Shown piece by piece: positions 16,176-24,960 of a stretch of 64,000 nt of DNA. The position numbers and the translations under genes were made by a program. The notes beneath the pieces were generated by a model that worked only from the letters and a program-made list of their open reading frames with translations, ran no database searches and was not told the DNA's origin. This DNA is from Actinocatenispora sera (GTDB taxonomy: Bacteria; Actinomycetota; Actinomycetes; Mycobacteriales; Micromonosporaceae), in the NCBI RefSeq assembly GCF_018324685.1, contig NZ_AP023354.1, forward strand, positions 1,054,001-1,118,000, read 5' to 3'. Position 1 is the stretch's first letter. Each line of letters begins with the position of its first letter.

Positions 16176-17165
16176 ATGACCACAGCACTCGACACCCGAA
16201 CCCTGGGCCGTACCGGCCCCGCAGTTTCCACTCCCGGCCTCGGCTGCATGGGCCTCTCCGGCGCGTACGGCCGGGTCGACGACGACGAGGGCGTCCGCGT
16301 CGTGCACGACTACCTGGATGCCGGCGGGACGCTGCTCGACACCGCCGACTTCTACGCGGCCGGGCACAACGAGCAGTTGATCGGCCGGGCCCTGCGCGGC
16401 CGGAACCGCGACGACGTCGTCCTTTCGGTGAAGTTCGGGGCGGTCCTCGCCCCGGGTGGCCAGATGCGCGGTTTCGACGCACGGCCGGACGCCGTGCGCA
16501 ACTCGCTCGCCTACTCGCTGCAGCGGCTCGGTACCGACCACGTCGACGTGTACCGGCCGGCGCGGCTGGACCGGACCGTACCGATCGAGGACACGATCGG
16601 CGCGATCGCCGAGCTGGTCGACGCCGGGTACGTGCGGCACATCGGGCTCAGCGAGGTCGGCGCGGCGACCATCCGGCGGGCCGCCGCGGTCGCCCCCATC
16701 AGCGACCTGCAGATCGAGTACTCCCTGCTCAGCCGCGGCATCGAGGACGACATCCTGTCCACCTGCCGGGAGCTCGGCATCGGGATCACCGCGTACGGGG
16801 TGCTCGCCAAGGGGCTGATCGGCGGCAGCCCGGTGCGCGGCGACTCGCGGACCATGTTCCCCCGCTTCCAGGGCGAGAACCGGGAGCACAACGACGCGCT
16901 CGTCGCCCGGCTGCGCGAGCTGGCCGACGCGAAGGACGCGTCGCTCGCCCAGCTCGCGATCGCCTGGGTGTCCGCGCAGGGCGGCGACATCGTCCCGGTC
17001 GTCGGAGCCCGCCGGCCCGACCAGGTGACCACCATGCTCGGCGCCAACCGCGTCGTACTGGATGCCGACGACCTGGCCCGGATCGACGAGCTGGTGCCGC
17101 GCGGTGCGGCCCGCGGCGACCGCTACCCGGCCGCGTTCATGGCCGACCTCGACAGCGAGCGCTGA
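16176..17165 (+). CDS. Aldo/keto reductase
   Basis: A 329-aa NADP(H)-dependent (beta/alpha)8-barrel oxidoreductase. Asp and Tyr of the catalytic tetrad lie in LLDTADFYAAGHNE (about residues 50-63), and Lys in LSVKFGA (about 85). The segment VDVYRPARLD replaces the usual His with Arg/Pro context, as in the YakC-like branch. The cofactor-binding end is VVGARRPDQV. ATG 16176 is chosen because upstream in-frame translation is not conserved in character. The substrate is unknown. It is divergent from the XRE/MmyB regulator that probably controls it. Confidence 0.88.
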   Translation: MTTALDTRTLGRTGPAVSTPGLGCMGLSGAYGRVDDDEGVRVVHDYLDAGGTLLDTADFYAAGHNEQLIGRALRGRNRDDVVLSVKFGAVLAPGGQMRGFDARPDAVRNSLAYSLQRLGTDHVDVYRPARLDRTVPIEDTIGAIAELVDAGYVRHIGLSEVGAATIRRAAAVAPISDLQIEYSLLSRGIEDDILSTCRELGIGITAYGVLAKGLIGGSPVRGDSRTMFPRFQGENREHNDALVARLRELADAKDASLAQLAIAWVSAQGGDIVPVVGARRPDQVTTMLGANRVVLDADDLARIDELVPRGAARGDRYPAAFMADLDSER

Positions 17166-17188
17166 CGCGCCGGACGGCCGGACGAGCC

Positions 17189-17215
17189 GTGCCGGCCGGA
17201 CGAGCCGGCCGGCAC
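17189..17215. terminator. Bidirectional hairpin terminator
   Basis: GTGCCGGCCGG (17189-17199) and CCGGCCGGCAC (17205-17215) form a perfect 11-bp stem with a 5-nt loop. It lies between the convergent aldo/keto reductase and sensor-domain genes. There is no T-run, as is common in actinobacteria. Confidence 0.75.
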
Positions 17216-17233
17216 AGGTCGCCGACCGGAGCG

Positions 17234-17806
17234 TTACTCGGCGGGGCCGAGGAGGCGGCGGGTGAGGGCGGCGTGCAACGTCGTGAGCGCCCGGACCAGG
17301 TGCGGGATCAGCAGGAACGCGGCGAGCCCGCCGGCCATGTGCACTGCCACCGCGCCGACCACGGTCGGGCCGCCCCACGAGGTGCTCAGATCCATCGCCC
17401 AGGAGTACACGAACGGGAACAGGATCAGGTTCCGTACCGAGACCAGCGCCCAGAAGACGATCAGCCCGACGCCGAGGCCGCCCAGCGGCACGGACAGCAG
17501 CAGGTGCGCCACCGCGCGCAGCAGCCCGCGCCGCGGCGGAACGGCGGTACCGATCAGCCCGTGGCGGCGGCGCTCGAGCCGGGCGGCGGGCAGCGCGAGG
17601 GCGAACGCCAGCCCGACCGCCACCGGTACCCCGAGCGCCGCCAGCCGGGTGCCGGCCAGCCCGGTGATCGTGGCGATCGACAGCGCGAACCAGGCGACCC
17701 CGGTCAGCGTGGTCAGCGCGTAGGCGTTGCGCCGCCAGTCCCACAGCGGGGCGAACAGCTGTCGCGCGAAGAAGTGGCCGGTCCGATCGATCGTCAGCTC
17801 GCTCAT
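17234..17806 (-). CDS. Sensor-domain membrane protein
   Basis: A 190-aa integral membrane protein with about four transmembrane segments: around TLTGVAWFALSIATITGLAG, LAALGVPVAVGLAFALALPA, LGGLGVGLIVFWALVSV and VVGAVAVHMAGGLAAFLLIP. The layout and the cytosolic ARLERRRHGLIG loop resemble the putative Sensor domain (PF13796) found alone or fused to histidine kinases. It stands alone here, with no kinase beside it. ATG 17806 is preferred because GGAGGA lies 6-8 nt upstream; the longer frame to 17845 has none. Function is not proven. Confidence 0.65.
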   Translation of the reverse strand: MSELTIDRTGHFFARQLFAPLWDWRRNAYALTTLTGVAWFALSIATITGLAGTRLAALGVPVAVGLAFALALPAARLERRRHGLIGTAVPPRRGLLRAVAHLLLSVPLGGLGVGLIVFWALVSVRNLILFPFVYSWAMDLSTSWGGPTVVGAVAVHMAGGLAAFLLIPHLVRALTTLHAALTRRLLGPAE

Positions 17807-17867
17807 GCCGACATCCTCCGGTCCGGCACCGGCGCGGCACATCACCGCGCGGAGCCAGCCCGACCCC

Positions 17868-18686
17868 CTACCCAGGTACGACGGCGCGGCGGCCGGCGCG
17901 CAGCACGGTGAGGTGCCGACGGGGTACGCGGTCGCCCAGGCGGGTGCGGATCCGGTCGGCGACCGCGTCCAGCAACGGTTCGCGCACGTCGGCGGGCAGC
18001 CGCCGGTACGGCGACAGCGAGCGCAGCAGGTCGGCGAAGCCGGCGCCGTCGAACCACTGCACGGTCGGGTACCAACGGACCGTCGTCGGGCCGAACAGCG
18101 GTCCGGGATCCTCGACCTGCCCCCAGCCCGCGCCGGTGGCCCGGACCTGATCCTCGGTGGGCGGGTGACCCCAGTCCGGGTTGCCCGGGGAGAACCGCTC
18201 GTGCAGGTCGGCGGTCTCCGCGTACACCTCCGGTTCGCCCGGCCGCCGCACCACGACGTGCCCCAGCAGCGCCGCCCACCCGCCGGGCCGCAGCACCTGG
18301 TACGCCCGGGGCCAGCCCACCGCGGGATCCACCCAGTGCCAGGACGACGCCGCGACCAGCGCGTCGTACCGCCGGCCCCGGTCGTCCCACCGCTCGAAGG
18401 TGGACGTCTCGACCTCGACGCCGGGCGTGCCGGCCAGCCGCTGGCGCGCCAGCGTCGCCAGTTCGGCGCCCGGTTCGACCGCGGTCACCCGCCAGCCGCG
18501 GCCGGCGAGCGAGCGGGTCGCCTGGCCGGTGCCGCAGCCGACCTCCAGCACCGCCGACCCGGCGGGCAGGCCGGCGAGGTCGGCGAGATCCGCGAACAGC
18601 TCGTCCGGGTAGCCCGGGCGGACCCGGTCGTACAGCTCCGGTACCTCGTTGAACACGCGCCCGAGCGCCCGCCGGTCCGCACCCAC
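17868..18686 (-). CDS. Class I SAM-dependent methyltransferase
   Basis: A 272-aa protein with the Rossmann methyltransferase motifs: AVLEVGCGTGQAT (motif I, about residues 45-57), VTAVEPGAEL (motif II) and ALVAASSWHWVDP. The opening RVFNEVPELYDRVRPGYP is typical of the Methyltransf_11/25 family acting on small molecules. GTG 18686 is chosen because GGAGG lies at 18693-18697, exactly 6 nt upstream. The GTG at 18692 would touch that site. The substrate is unknown. It lies 61 bp upstream of the sensor-domain gene on the same strand. Confidence 0.85.
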   Translation of the reverse strand: MGADRRALGRVFNEVPELYDRVRPGYPDELFADLADLAGLPAGSAVLEVGCGTGQATRSLAGRGWRVTAVEPGAELATLARQRLAGTPGVEVETSTFERWDDRGRRYDALVAASSWHWVDPAVGWPRAYQVLRPGGWAALLGHVVVRRPGEPEVYAETADLHERFSPGNPDWGHPPTEDQVRATGAGWGQVEDPGPLFGPTTVRWYPTVQWFDGAGFADLLRSLSPYRRLPADVREPLLDAVADRIRTRLGDRVPRRHLTVLRAGRRAVVPG

Positions 18687-18789
18687 CGTCACCCTCCGAG
18701 ATCCGACCACCGAGTGTCCCAGACCGTCGCCGGGCGCCGTACCCGTTTCGGCGTCGCGGACCATCGCCCGCCGGACCCGTTTCGGGTCG

Positions 18790-19392
18790 TCACCGCTGCA
18801 CGGGCCACGATCGCCGGTCCAGGAAGAGCGTCATCCGGGCTGCCGCGTCGTTGTCCCAGGACAGCTGCACGCCGACGAGCACCGCGACGACCAGCGACAC
18901 GATCGGCGTCAGCAACCAGCCGTCCGCCAGCGTGCCGATCAGGTCCTGCCACGCCGACTCCGGCGGCGCCGCCGCCAGCACCGCGTCGGCGACGTCGCTC
19001 TGCGTCGTGTAGTCGATGCAGCACCCGTTCGCGAGGCAGCACATGCTGCCGATCGCGACGACCACGAACGCGACGGCGCGGGACGGCTCGCTCCGGGCGA
19101 GCAGCAGCCAGAGGCCGCCGAGCAGGAACAGCGGTGCCATCGCGAGCGAGTAGATGACCATGTCCTCGGCGATGGCGGCCACGACGACGGTCGCCTCGTG
19201 GGCGTCCGCGGCGGAGACCGGATGCGCCGCCGTCGCCGCCGCGGCCCACTGGCCGGCCGAGCGCATCTCCGACCAGGCACACCCGGCCGCGACGAGCAGC
19301 ACCACACCCTGGCCCAGCAGCAACGATCCGGACAGTCTGGCCGGCCACTGCGGCGCCGGTTCCGGCGCGTTCCCTTCCGCCCCAACGATCAC
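18790..19392 (-). CDS. Hypothetical multi-pass membrane protein
   Basis: A 200-aa protein with four hydrophobic segments (LSGSLLLGQGVVLLVAAGCA, IYSLAMAPLFLLGGLWLLLA, AVAFVVVAIGSMCCLANGCC, LTPIVSLVVAVLVGVQLSW) separated by short loops. The third segment ends in a Cys-rich stretch, CCLANGCCIDY. No known family is recognised. It lies upstream of the methyltransferase gene on the same strand with a 103-bp gap. Confidence 0.65.
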   Translation of the reverse strand: MIVGAEGNAPEPAPQWPARLSGSLLLGQGVVLLVAAGCAWSEMRSAGQWAAAATAAHPVSAADAHEATVVVAAIAEDMVIYSLAMAPLFLLGGLWLLLARSEPSRAVAFVVVAIGSMCCLANGCCIDYTTQSDVADAVLAAAPPESAWQDLIGTLADGWLLTPIVSLVVAVLVGVQLSWDNDAAARMTLFLDRRSWPVQR

Positions 19393-19494
19393 GGCCAGCA
19401 GCGTAGGGCGACTCCCGATCCCCGGCCCGGTTCACCACCAGGCCGACCACACACCCACCCACATCCGCCACATTCGACACGACGGCACCATCGA

Positions 19495-19983
19495 TCAGGG
19501 CAGGGCCACCGCCCACACCACCAACGGCGGTACCGCTTCCACCGAGTCGCCGGCGTCGTCGTCACCGCCGTCATCGGACCCGGCGTCGGCGTCGGCGAGA
19601 TCCGACCAGGCGACGAGGCCCGGCTGGTCGTCGGCCGCGGCGAGCGCGACGACCTCGGTGGCGCGGACCGCCAGGCGGTACGGGCCACCAAACGGGAGCC
19701 GGTCCGGCGGCGCGGAGGACAGCGAGCATCGAAGCTGACCCGCCTGCGCGTCGTACCACGAGTAGAAGGTGCCGGCATCGCCACGTCGCGAGAGGCGTAC
19801 GCGCAACACGCTCGTGACCCGTTCCAGCGCTGCGCCGACTGCGGGCACGTCGACGGCGCCGGCCGGTACGCCGTAGCCCCAGGTGTTCGCGCGCACCTCG
19901 GCGGCCGGGTCGCCGGGCATCAGGGCGACCTCGTCGTCGTCCAAATAGGACTGAATCAGGTCGACGAGCGACTCGTCGGCCAC
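19495..19983 (-). CDS. Hypothetical acidic protein
   Basis: A 162-aa soluble protein with an acidic N-terminus (ADESLVDLIQSYLDDDEV) and an Asp/Gly-rich acidic loop near the C-terminus (DADAGSDDGGDDDAGDS). No domain is recognised. GTG 19983 is preferred over TTG 19989, because the run GGAGGGGG lies about 6 nt upstream of it. Composition matches neighbours, so there is no sign of transfer. Confidence 0.55.
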   Translation of the reverse strand: MADESLVDLIQSYLDDDEVALMPGDPAAEVRANTWGYGVPAGAVDVPAVGAALERVTSVLRVRLSRRGDAGTFYSWYDAQAGQLRCSLSSAPPDRLPFGGPYRLAVRATEVVALAAADDQPGLVAWSDLADADAGSDDGGDDDAGDSVEAVPPLVVWAVALP

Positions 19984-20055
19984 GACCAACCCCCTCCGTC
20001 AGCACCGCCTCGGGCCGATCGCCGCAGCGTCCGGCGTCCCCGAAGCCGTCGGGCG

Positions 20056-20607
20056 CTACTCGGGGCGGCCGCCGAACTGCCAGCTGTGCACCTCGATCGC
20101 GTCGTAGCGGTCGGGCGTGAGCACGGCACGCGCGGCGTCCGGGTCGGGGGCGCGGAGCAGAACCGCGGTACCCAGCCAGTGGGCGCCGTCGTCGGACAGC
20201 AGCGGCCCGTACGCGATCAGCTCGTCCCGGTCGGCGGGCGGCGCGGCATCCACCGGCTCACCCGCGCCGAGCCCGAGCACCAGGTAGCGGCTGCCGCCGG
20301 TACGGCCGCCGGGAAACTCCCACATGGTGCGTCCCAGCAGGTTGCGCCACCGGCGCAGCAGCACGTCACGGTAGACGCCGGCCTGGTAGTTCGGCTCCTC
20401 GAAGGCGAACCGGCGCGCCGCCGCCGGGTCGGGGAGATCGAGGACGTGCACGCTGCCGGTCGCCGTGTCGAGGTCGTCGGCGAGGGTCGGGCCGCGCGCG
20501 ATCATCTCCGCCGCGAACCCGTCCATGTAGGACCAGTGCGCCTCGACCAACTCGTCCCGCAACGCCCCGGATCCGGGCCGATCCCGGTGATAACAGAGGA
20601 ACTCCAT
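20056..20607 (-). CDS. YciI family protein
   Basis: A 183-aa protein. The first ~100 residues match the YCII-type ferredoxin-like fold: EFLCYHRDRPGS, then LVEAHWSYMDGF with its His/Asp pair, then ARGPTL and FAFEEPNYQAGVY. Residues 120-180 look like a second, more divergent copy (ARAVLTPDRYDAIEVHSWQFGGR). The biochemical role of this family is poorly known; some members are dehydrochlorinase-like or isomerase-like. The ATG 20607 start precedes the conserved EFLCYH directly. Confidence 0.75.
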   Translation of the reverse strand: MEFLCYHRDRPGSGALRDELVEAHWSYMDGFAAEMIARGPTLADDLDTATGSVHVLDLPDPAAARRFAFEEPNYQAGVYRDVLLRRWRNLLGRTMWEFPGGRTGGSRYLVLGLGAGEPVDAAPPADRDELIAYGPLLSDDGAHWLGTAVLLRAPDPDAARAVLTPDRYDAIEVHSWQFGGRPE

Positions 20608-20632
20608 CCGCGCAGTCTCGCCGACACCCGGG

Positions 20633-21214
20633 TCAGCGGGCCAGCGAGTAGCCGGCGGTGGCGAACAGCGCGACGCCGGACAGCACGCCGGAGACCAGGC
20701 CGATGACGGGCGCGCCGGCGCCGACCGCGTCGAGCACGAAGCCGGCCACACCCAGCGCGGTCATCGCGGTGCCGAGGACGTGGAACCGGGTGAGCCGGAA
20801 CGCCCGGCCGAGCCCGAAGAAATGCAGGCCGACGACGACCGCGATCCACGCCACCGCGACCTCGGAGTGGCCCAGCACCCCGTTGATCACGTACAGCCCG
20901 GCGAACAGCGCCGCCGTCTCGATCGCGACGATCACCCAGAACCGCCGGTACCCGAAGAACGTCGCCGAGCCGGCACCGGCCCGGTCGGTCGATCCGCTCG
21001 GGTCCGAGCGCGCGGCGGCCGGTCCCGGGCGGGGGCGCCGGACGAGCAGGGCGATCAGCAGCACGGCGGCCACCGCGACCCCGGCAAGCCGGACCACCGT
21101 CGGCCAGGGTGTGGCGAGCCCGCCGCTGTTGACGACGACGAACACCAGCCCGAACACGATGGCGATCAGCGACCCGACGACCTGGCCCGGGCTTCTTCCG
21201 GTAGCGGTGGACAT
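20633..21214 (-). CDS. Hypothetical membrane protein (four to five TM segments)
   Basis: A 193-aa protein with hydrophobic segments at VVGSLIAIVFGLVFVVVNSG, LAGVAVAAVLLIALLV, FWVIVAIETAALFAGLYVIN, AVAWIAVVVGLHFFGLGRAF, and a C-terminal pair around ALGVAGFVLDAVGAG/GLVSGVLSGVALFATAGY. No family is recognised. It lies 25 bp upstream of the YciI gene on the same strand and probably forms an operon with it. The start is ATG 21214. Confidence 0.65.
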   Translation of the reverse strand: MSTATGRSPGQVVGSLIAIVFGLVFVVVNSGGLATPWPTVVRLAGVAVAAVLLIALLVRRPRPGPAAARSDPSGSTDRAGAGSATFFGYRRFWVIVAIETAALFAGLYVINGVLGHSEVAVAWIAVVVGLHFFGLGRAFRLTRFHVLGTAMTALGVAGFVLDAVGAGAPVIGLVSGVLSGVALFATAGYSLAR

Positions 21215-21300
21215 GCCCGCAATCCTGCCTGACCTGCCGGAGCCACCGTACGCGACGCCGGTGTCCGCCCCGGTAGCTGCGCCCCGGTAGGCTGCGGCCC

Positions 21301-21855
21301 GTGCGGTGGCTGGAGGTACGGCGACACTCACGGACGAAGAAGGGCCTCGCGCGGGGCTGCGGCAGCGCGCTGTCGGCTGACGGGGTGCGCCTCGCCCGCG
21401 AGGTCGGGGCGCGCACCGGACCGTTCGGGTACGTGCTGGCCAGCACCGTGCCGCGCACCGTGGAGACGGCGCTGGCGATGGGCTTCGCCTGCGACGACAC
21501 CGCCGAGATGCCGTCGGGCTACCTGCCCGGCGTGGTGGGCCGGCACGACCAGTGGCGCTGGCCTGCCCCGTACTCCCGTTACGCCGCACTGCTTGCCGCC
21601 TCGGCGGAGCTGCGATCGGTTGCAGCCCAAAACCTCGCGCTGTGGACACACGCGGTTCGTGCGGTATCGGACGGGTCCGCCGCGCTGGTGGTCTCGCACG
21701 GCGGCGCGATCGAGTTGGCCCTCGTGCACGGCCTGCCGCACGGCGACCACGCGTCCTGGGGCGTCCCGCTGCAGCCCTGCGACGGCGTCCGGCTGGCCTT
21801 CGACGGCACCGGATTCACCACCGTCACGTTTCACCGCACCGGATTCGGCGAGTGA
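21301..21855 (+). CDS. Histidine phosphatase family protein
   Basis: A 184-aa protein of the phosphoglycerate mutase/histidine phosphatase superfamily. The catalytic His is in VRRHS (residues 6-10, the RH motif), followed by LSADGVRLAREV. The second His is in VVSHGGAIELAL (about 136). Arg in STVPRTVETA binds phosphate. The substrate is unknown. It starts with GTG 21301, divergent from the membrane-protein gene at 21214, and ends 4 bp from the convergent frameshifted gene. Confidence 0.8.
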   Translation: MRWLEVRRHSRTKKGLARGCGSALSADGVRLAREVGARTGPFGYVLASTVPRTVETALAMGFACDDTAEMPSGYLPGVVGRHDQWRWPAPYSRYAALLAASAELRSVAAQNLALWTHAVRAVSDGSAALVVSHGGAIELALVHGLPHGDHASWGVPLQPCDGVRLAFDGTGFTTVTFHRTGFGE

Positions 21856-21859
21856 CGGG

Positions 21860-22233
21860 TCAGCGCGCATGCTCGACGTGCAGGACGCTCAGCTCGCGCG
21901 CGTCCCGGTCGCGCTTGCCGCGGCCGTGCAGGCCGACCACGAGGTCCTCCCCGCCCGGTACCTCGTCGGCGGCGACGTAGGTCATGATGTCCGGGTGGTG
22001 GCAGGTGACCGCCAGCCCGACCCCGGATCGAGCGTCACCACGTCGAAGTCGCCGGCCGGACTGCCGGCGTGCACCGGGCCGTACTCCCAGAGCAGTGCGG
22101 TGGCGGCCGCCGCGAGATCGGCCGCTGGATCCGGGTTCGGCAGCACGACGTACGTGCCCTGCGCGAACACGACCCAGGATTTCCCGGCGCCGACGATGAC
22201 CCGCCGCCACGCGCCCGGAGAGCTCTCAGCCAT
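21860..22233 (-). pseudogene. Hypothetical gene with a single-base frameshift
   Basis: The first ~71 codons from ATG 22233 encode MAESSPGAWRRVIVGAGKSW and later VVTLDPG. The sensible continuation, GLAVTCHHPDIMTYVAADE to LSVLHVEHAR, is in another frame and ends at 21860. One extra base in the GGGG run near 22022-22025 would join the two parts into about 124 residues. This may be a real null allele or a sequencing error. The start overlaps the 3' end of the kinase gene (22226) by 8 bp, so the two form one operon. No family is recognised. Confidence 0.6.
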
Positions 22234-23158
22234 GCGCCAGATCCTGCCAGCCCGACCCACACAGCGCCGCCCCACCATCCAGCGCGGCGAGCAGAAACCG
22301 CTCGTACCCTGGTGGCACGTCGCGGCCACCGGACAGCATCCAGTGCAGCCGGCTGATCCCGGTCAACAGCACCGTGACCGTGTACCCCAGCCGGACCGCC
22401 GCTGGCTCGAACCGACCGCGGGCGGCGGCAAGATATTCCGGTACCGGATCGTCCAACGTGGACAGCGCCAGGTGGGCGAGATCGGCGCCGACCGGTGCGA
22501 TGCCGAGCGTGGCCCAGTCGAGTACGACGGTGTCGGCGCCGGCGGCGATCAGGTTGCCGCGGTGGAAGTCGCCGTGCGACAACACGGTCGGCACCGACTC
22601 GACCACCGCGAGCAGTTCACGGCGGCGGGCCCAACAACGCAGCAGCGGGCGCGCGACCGGCATATCGGCCCAGTCCAGCGAGGTCACCGCGAGCCGCTGC
22701 GCCAGCTGGTGTCCCGCGAGCCAGCCTGGGTCCGTTGCCGGGGTGCTCGTCTGCCACGCCGCCAGCCGCCGGGCCGCTCTGCCGCCGGATTCCGGCCCGC
22801 CGGTCGTGTCGGCCAGGTAGACGGTGTCACCCACGACGCCGTAGCAGAGCGGCGCCCTCAATCCGGGGCCACGTGGCAGCAGATCGGACGCGTAGGCGAG
22901 CGGTTCGCGCCGCCAGTAGGCGAAGTGCCGGGGATCGCGCGCGCCCGCCGCGTGCCGTCCGGTACCAGCGGGCCTGGCCCGCTTCCGGATCAGCGTGAAT
23001 GGCCGCACGTCGGCGCCGGTACGCAGCTCGCCGGTGAGTCGGGCCACTCCGCCGGTGGCGGCACCGGTACCGGCGCCGATCGATTCGGCGTGGCGGGACA
23101 CGAGCGTGCCGGCCATCCCGCCGGCGAGCGCGAGGATTACCTGGTCGGGTAGCTGCAT
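22226..23158 (-). CDS. Aminoglycoside phosphotransferase-fold kinase
   Basis: A 310-aa protein of the APH fold. The Brenner loop is LSHGDFHRGNLI (about residue 196) and the metal-binding Asp is in VVLDWATLG (about 213). The N-lobe is unusual, with Gly/Thr-rich TGAATGGVARLTGEL and a Lys in LIRKRARP. The family phosphorylates small hydroxylated compounds; the substrate is unknown. It is upstream of and overlaps the frameshifted gene at 21860-22233. It is divergent from the Nudix gene at 23359, with a 200-bp spacer that should contain both promoters. Confidence 0.75.
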   Translation of the reverse strand: MQLPDQVILALAGGMAGTLVSRHAESIGAGTGAATGGVARLTGELRTGADVRPFTLIRKRARPAGTGRHAAGARDPRHFAYWRREPLAYASDLLPRGPGLRAPLCYGVVGDTVYLADTTGGPESGGRAARRLAAWQTSTPATDPGWLAGHQLAQRLAVTSLDWADMPVARPLLRCWARRRELLAVVESVPTVLSHGDFHRGNLIAAGADTVVLDWATLGIAPVGADLAHLALSTLDDPVPEYLAAARGRFEPAAVRLGYTVTVLLTGISRLHWMLSGGRDVPPGYERFLLAALDGGAALCGSGWQDLAHG

Positions 23159-23358
23159 GACGAGATCCCATCAGCGAATCGGCCGGCTCGCAGCCGGTTT
23201 GTACCCAGGGAGCGGTGCTGGCCGGTCCGTCTCGGTCCGGGCCCCCGCTGGCGGCACGCCGTCGATCGGTGTCGAGAGGCGCGAGGCAGGAGCAGCCTGG
23301 GCGAGGTCACGCTCGGAGGTGGCGGGGTCGGGCAGTGCGTGGGAGGTGGCAGACTGCG

Positions 23359-23760
23359 GTGGTGCACGTGATCGACAAGGTTGCCTGGTTGAAGGTGCAG
23401 GACGGGCGGATTCTGAGCACCCGGTCCCGGGGCAAGGACACCTACTACGTGCCGGGCGGTAAGCGGGAGCCGGGCGAGAGCGACGTGCAGACCCTGGTAC
23501 GCGAGATCGCCGAGGAACTGGCCGTCGACATCGCCGCGGAGACGGCGGTACACGCGGGTACGTACGAGGCGCAGGCGCACGGCCACGCGGAGGGCGTGCT
23601 GGTGCGGATGACCTGCTACACCGCCGACCATGTCGGTACGCCGACGGCCAGCAGCGAGATCGAGGAGGTCCGCTGGCTCGGCTACGCCGACCGGGACCGG
23701 GTCTCTCCGGTGGACCGGATCATCTTCGCCGACCTGCACGCGTCGGGCCGGCTCTGCTGA
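23359..23760 (+). CDS. Nudix hydrolase (MutT-like)
   Basis: A small 133-aa Nudix enzyme. The Nudix box is GGKREPGES followed by REIAEELAV (about residues 32-54), with the family's catalytic Glu residues present. Its size and DTYYVPGGKREPGE resemble 8-oxo-dGTP-type or general NTP pyrophosphohydrolases, though the substrate is inferred. Several GTG codons (23359, 23362, 23368) could start it. GGGAGG at 23341-23346 is nearest to the first, at a longer spacing than usual. It ends 2 bp from the convergent GNAT gene. Confidence 0.8.
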   Translation: MVHVIDKVAWLKVQDGRILSTRSRGKDTYYVPGGKREPGESDVQTLVREIAEELAVDIAAETAVHAGTYEAQAHGHAEGVLVRMTCYTADHVGTPTASSEIEEVRWLGYADRDRVSPVDRIIFADLHASGRLC

Positions 23761-23762
23761 CT

Positions 23763-24323
23763 TCAGTCCGCTGTGGACAGAGCAGATTCGCTGTCGGACA
23801 ACGTGATCCAGTAGCGGCGGGTGCGGCCGAGTTCGGTGTCCCGGACGTCGTCGAGGACGCCGCCGGCGCGTTCGATGGTGCGCGCGGAGGCGACGTTGTC
23901 ATCGGCGCAGGTGATCAGCACCCGGTCCATGCCGCGGTCGCGGGCCCGGTCGAGCACGGCGACGAGCGTCCAGCCGGCCAGGCCACGGCGGCGGGCGGAC
24001 GGGCGCACGCCGTATCCGATGTGGCCGCCGGCCCGAAGCAGGAAGTCGTTGAGCTCGTGCCGCAGCGAGATGGCACCGAGGATCTCGTCGCCCGACACGA
24101 TCCACCAGTAGCTCGCGTGCACCCGATCCGGCGCCACCGGTACCGAGTCGTCCGCCTGTTGGCGCAGCCGGGCCACCCAGGCGGCGAAGCCGGCGTCGGT
24201 GTCCACGTCGTCGGCGTCGTCGTTCAACCCGCTGCCGTCCTGGTGCACCCCGCGACCCCAGTCGTCGCGGGCGGCCCGCCAGGACGCGGCCAGCCGGGCC
24301 GTCGGCTCGATCAGTTCGGGCAT
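23763..24323 (-). CDS. GNAT family N-acetyltransferase
   Basis: A 186-aa acetyltransferase. Residues about 70-160 carry the GNAT core: GDEILGAISLRHELND, GYGVRPSARRRGLAGWTLVAV (acetyl-CoA pyrophosphate loop, here RRRGLAG) and ADDNVASARTIERAGG. The layout resembles the acetyltransferases with a long N-terminal helix region that modify small molecules. The substrate is unknown. It starts at ATG 24323 and converges with the Nudix gene. Confidence 0.8.
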   Translation of the reverse strand: MPELIEPTARLAASWRAARDDWGRGVHQDGSGLNDDADDVDTDAGFAAWVARLRQQADDSVPVAPDRVHASYWWIVSGDEILGAISLRHELNDFLLRAGGHIGYGVRPSARRRGLAGWTLVAVLDRARDRGMDRVLITCADDNVASARTIERAGGVLDDVRDTELGRTRRYWITLSDSESALSTAD

Positions 24324-24411
24324 GCGCCGCAGCGTAGGCAGCCGCCGCCGGTACCGCCAGCCGTTTGCCCGGATCCCCGAGCGGCCGATGCGACCGTCGC
24401 CCCGGGCGCCG

Positions 24412-24912
24412 TCAGTCGAGTTCGGCGGCGGGCAGCGGTACGGGCGGGGCGAACCAGGCGGTACCGGCGGGGTGCAGGGCGGCAGTGATGCAGGCCAGGT
24501 GGCGCGGCGGGATGTCGGGCAGCCGGTCCAGCTCGAACCAGCCGACGTCGATCGACTCGTCGTCGTTGACCCGCGGTTCCCCGCCGACGGCGCGGCAGCC
24601 GAACGCCAGGTCCAGCATGTACACCTGATCCCTGTTCGGGAACGTGATCAGGTCCATCGACTCGACCCGCAGCAGGCTCTGCACCTCGGCGACGATGCCG
24701 GCCTCCTCCCATACCTCGCGGATCACCGCGGTGGCGGGCTGCTCGGGCGGTTCCAGGCAACCGGTGACGAGCGTCCACCGGTGGTTGTCCGCCCGGCGTA
24801 CCAACAGGATCCGGCCGTCGTCGTGACGGACGACCGCGGTGACACCGGGCAGCGGCAGCGGATCGTGGCCCAGCTTCGACCGGATGCGGGTGACGAACTC
24901 GGGTACGGCCAT
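24412..24912 (-). CDS. Nudix hydrolase
   Basis: A 166-aa protein. The Nudix box reads GCLEPPEQPATAVIREVWEE then AG (about residues 51-72). The catalytic REVWEEAG helix is intact, but the loop has GCLEPPE instead of the usual GGxxEPGE. The domain is preceded by a helix (FVTRIRSKLGHDPLPLPGVT) seen in actinobacterial Nudix proteins. The substrate is unknown. It lies 88 bp upstream of the GNAT gene on the same strand. Confidence 0.85.
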   Translation of the reverse strand: MAVPEFVTRIRSKLGHDPLPLPGVTAVVRHDDGRILLVRRADNHRWTLVTGCLEPPEQPATAVIREVWEEAGIVAEVQSLLRVESMDLITFPNRDQVYMLDLAFGCRAVGGEPRVNDDESIDVGWFELDRLPDIPPRHLACITAALHPAGTAWFAPPVPLPAAELD

Positions 24913-24960
24913 CCGCCGACTCTACGAGGTCTCCGCCGGCCCGGCGAACCGACACCACCG

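Noticed and set aside
15248-17911. 887-codon plus-strand frame
   Set aside because: It crosses the XRE regulator, aldo/keto reductase and sensor genes on mixed strands and is only stop-poor GC-rich sequence.
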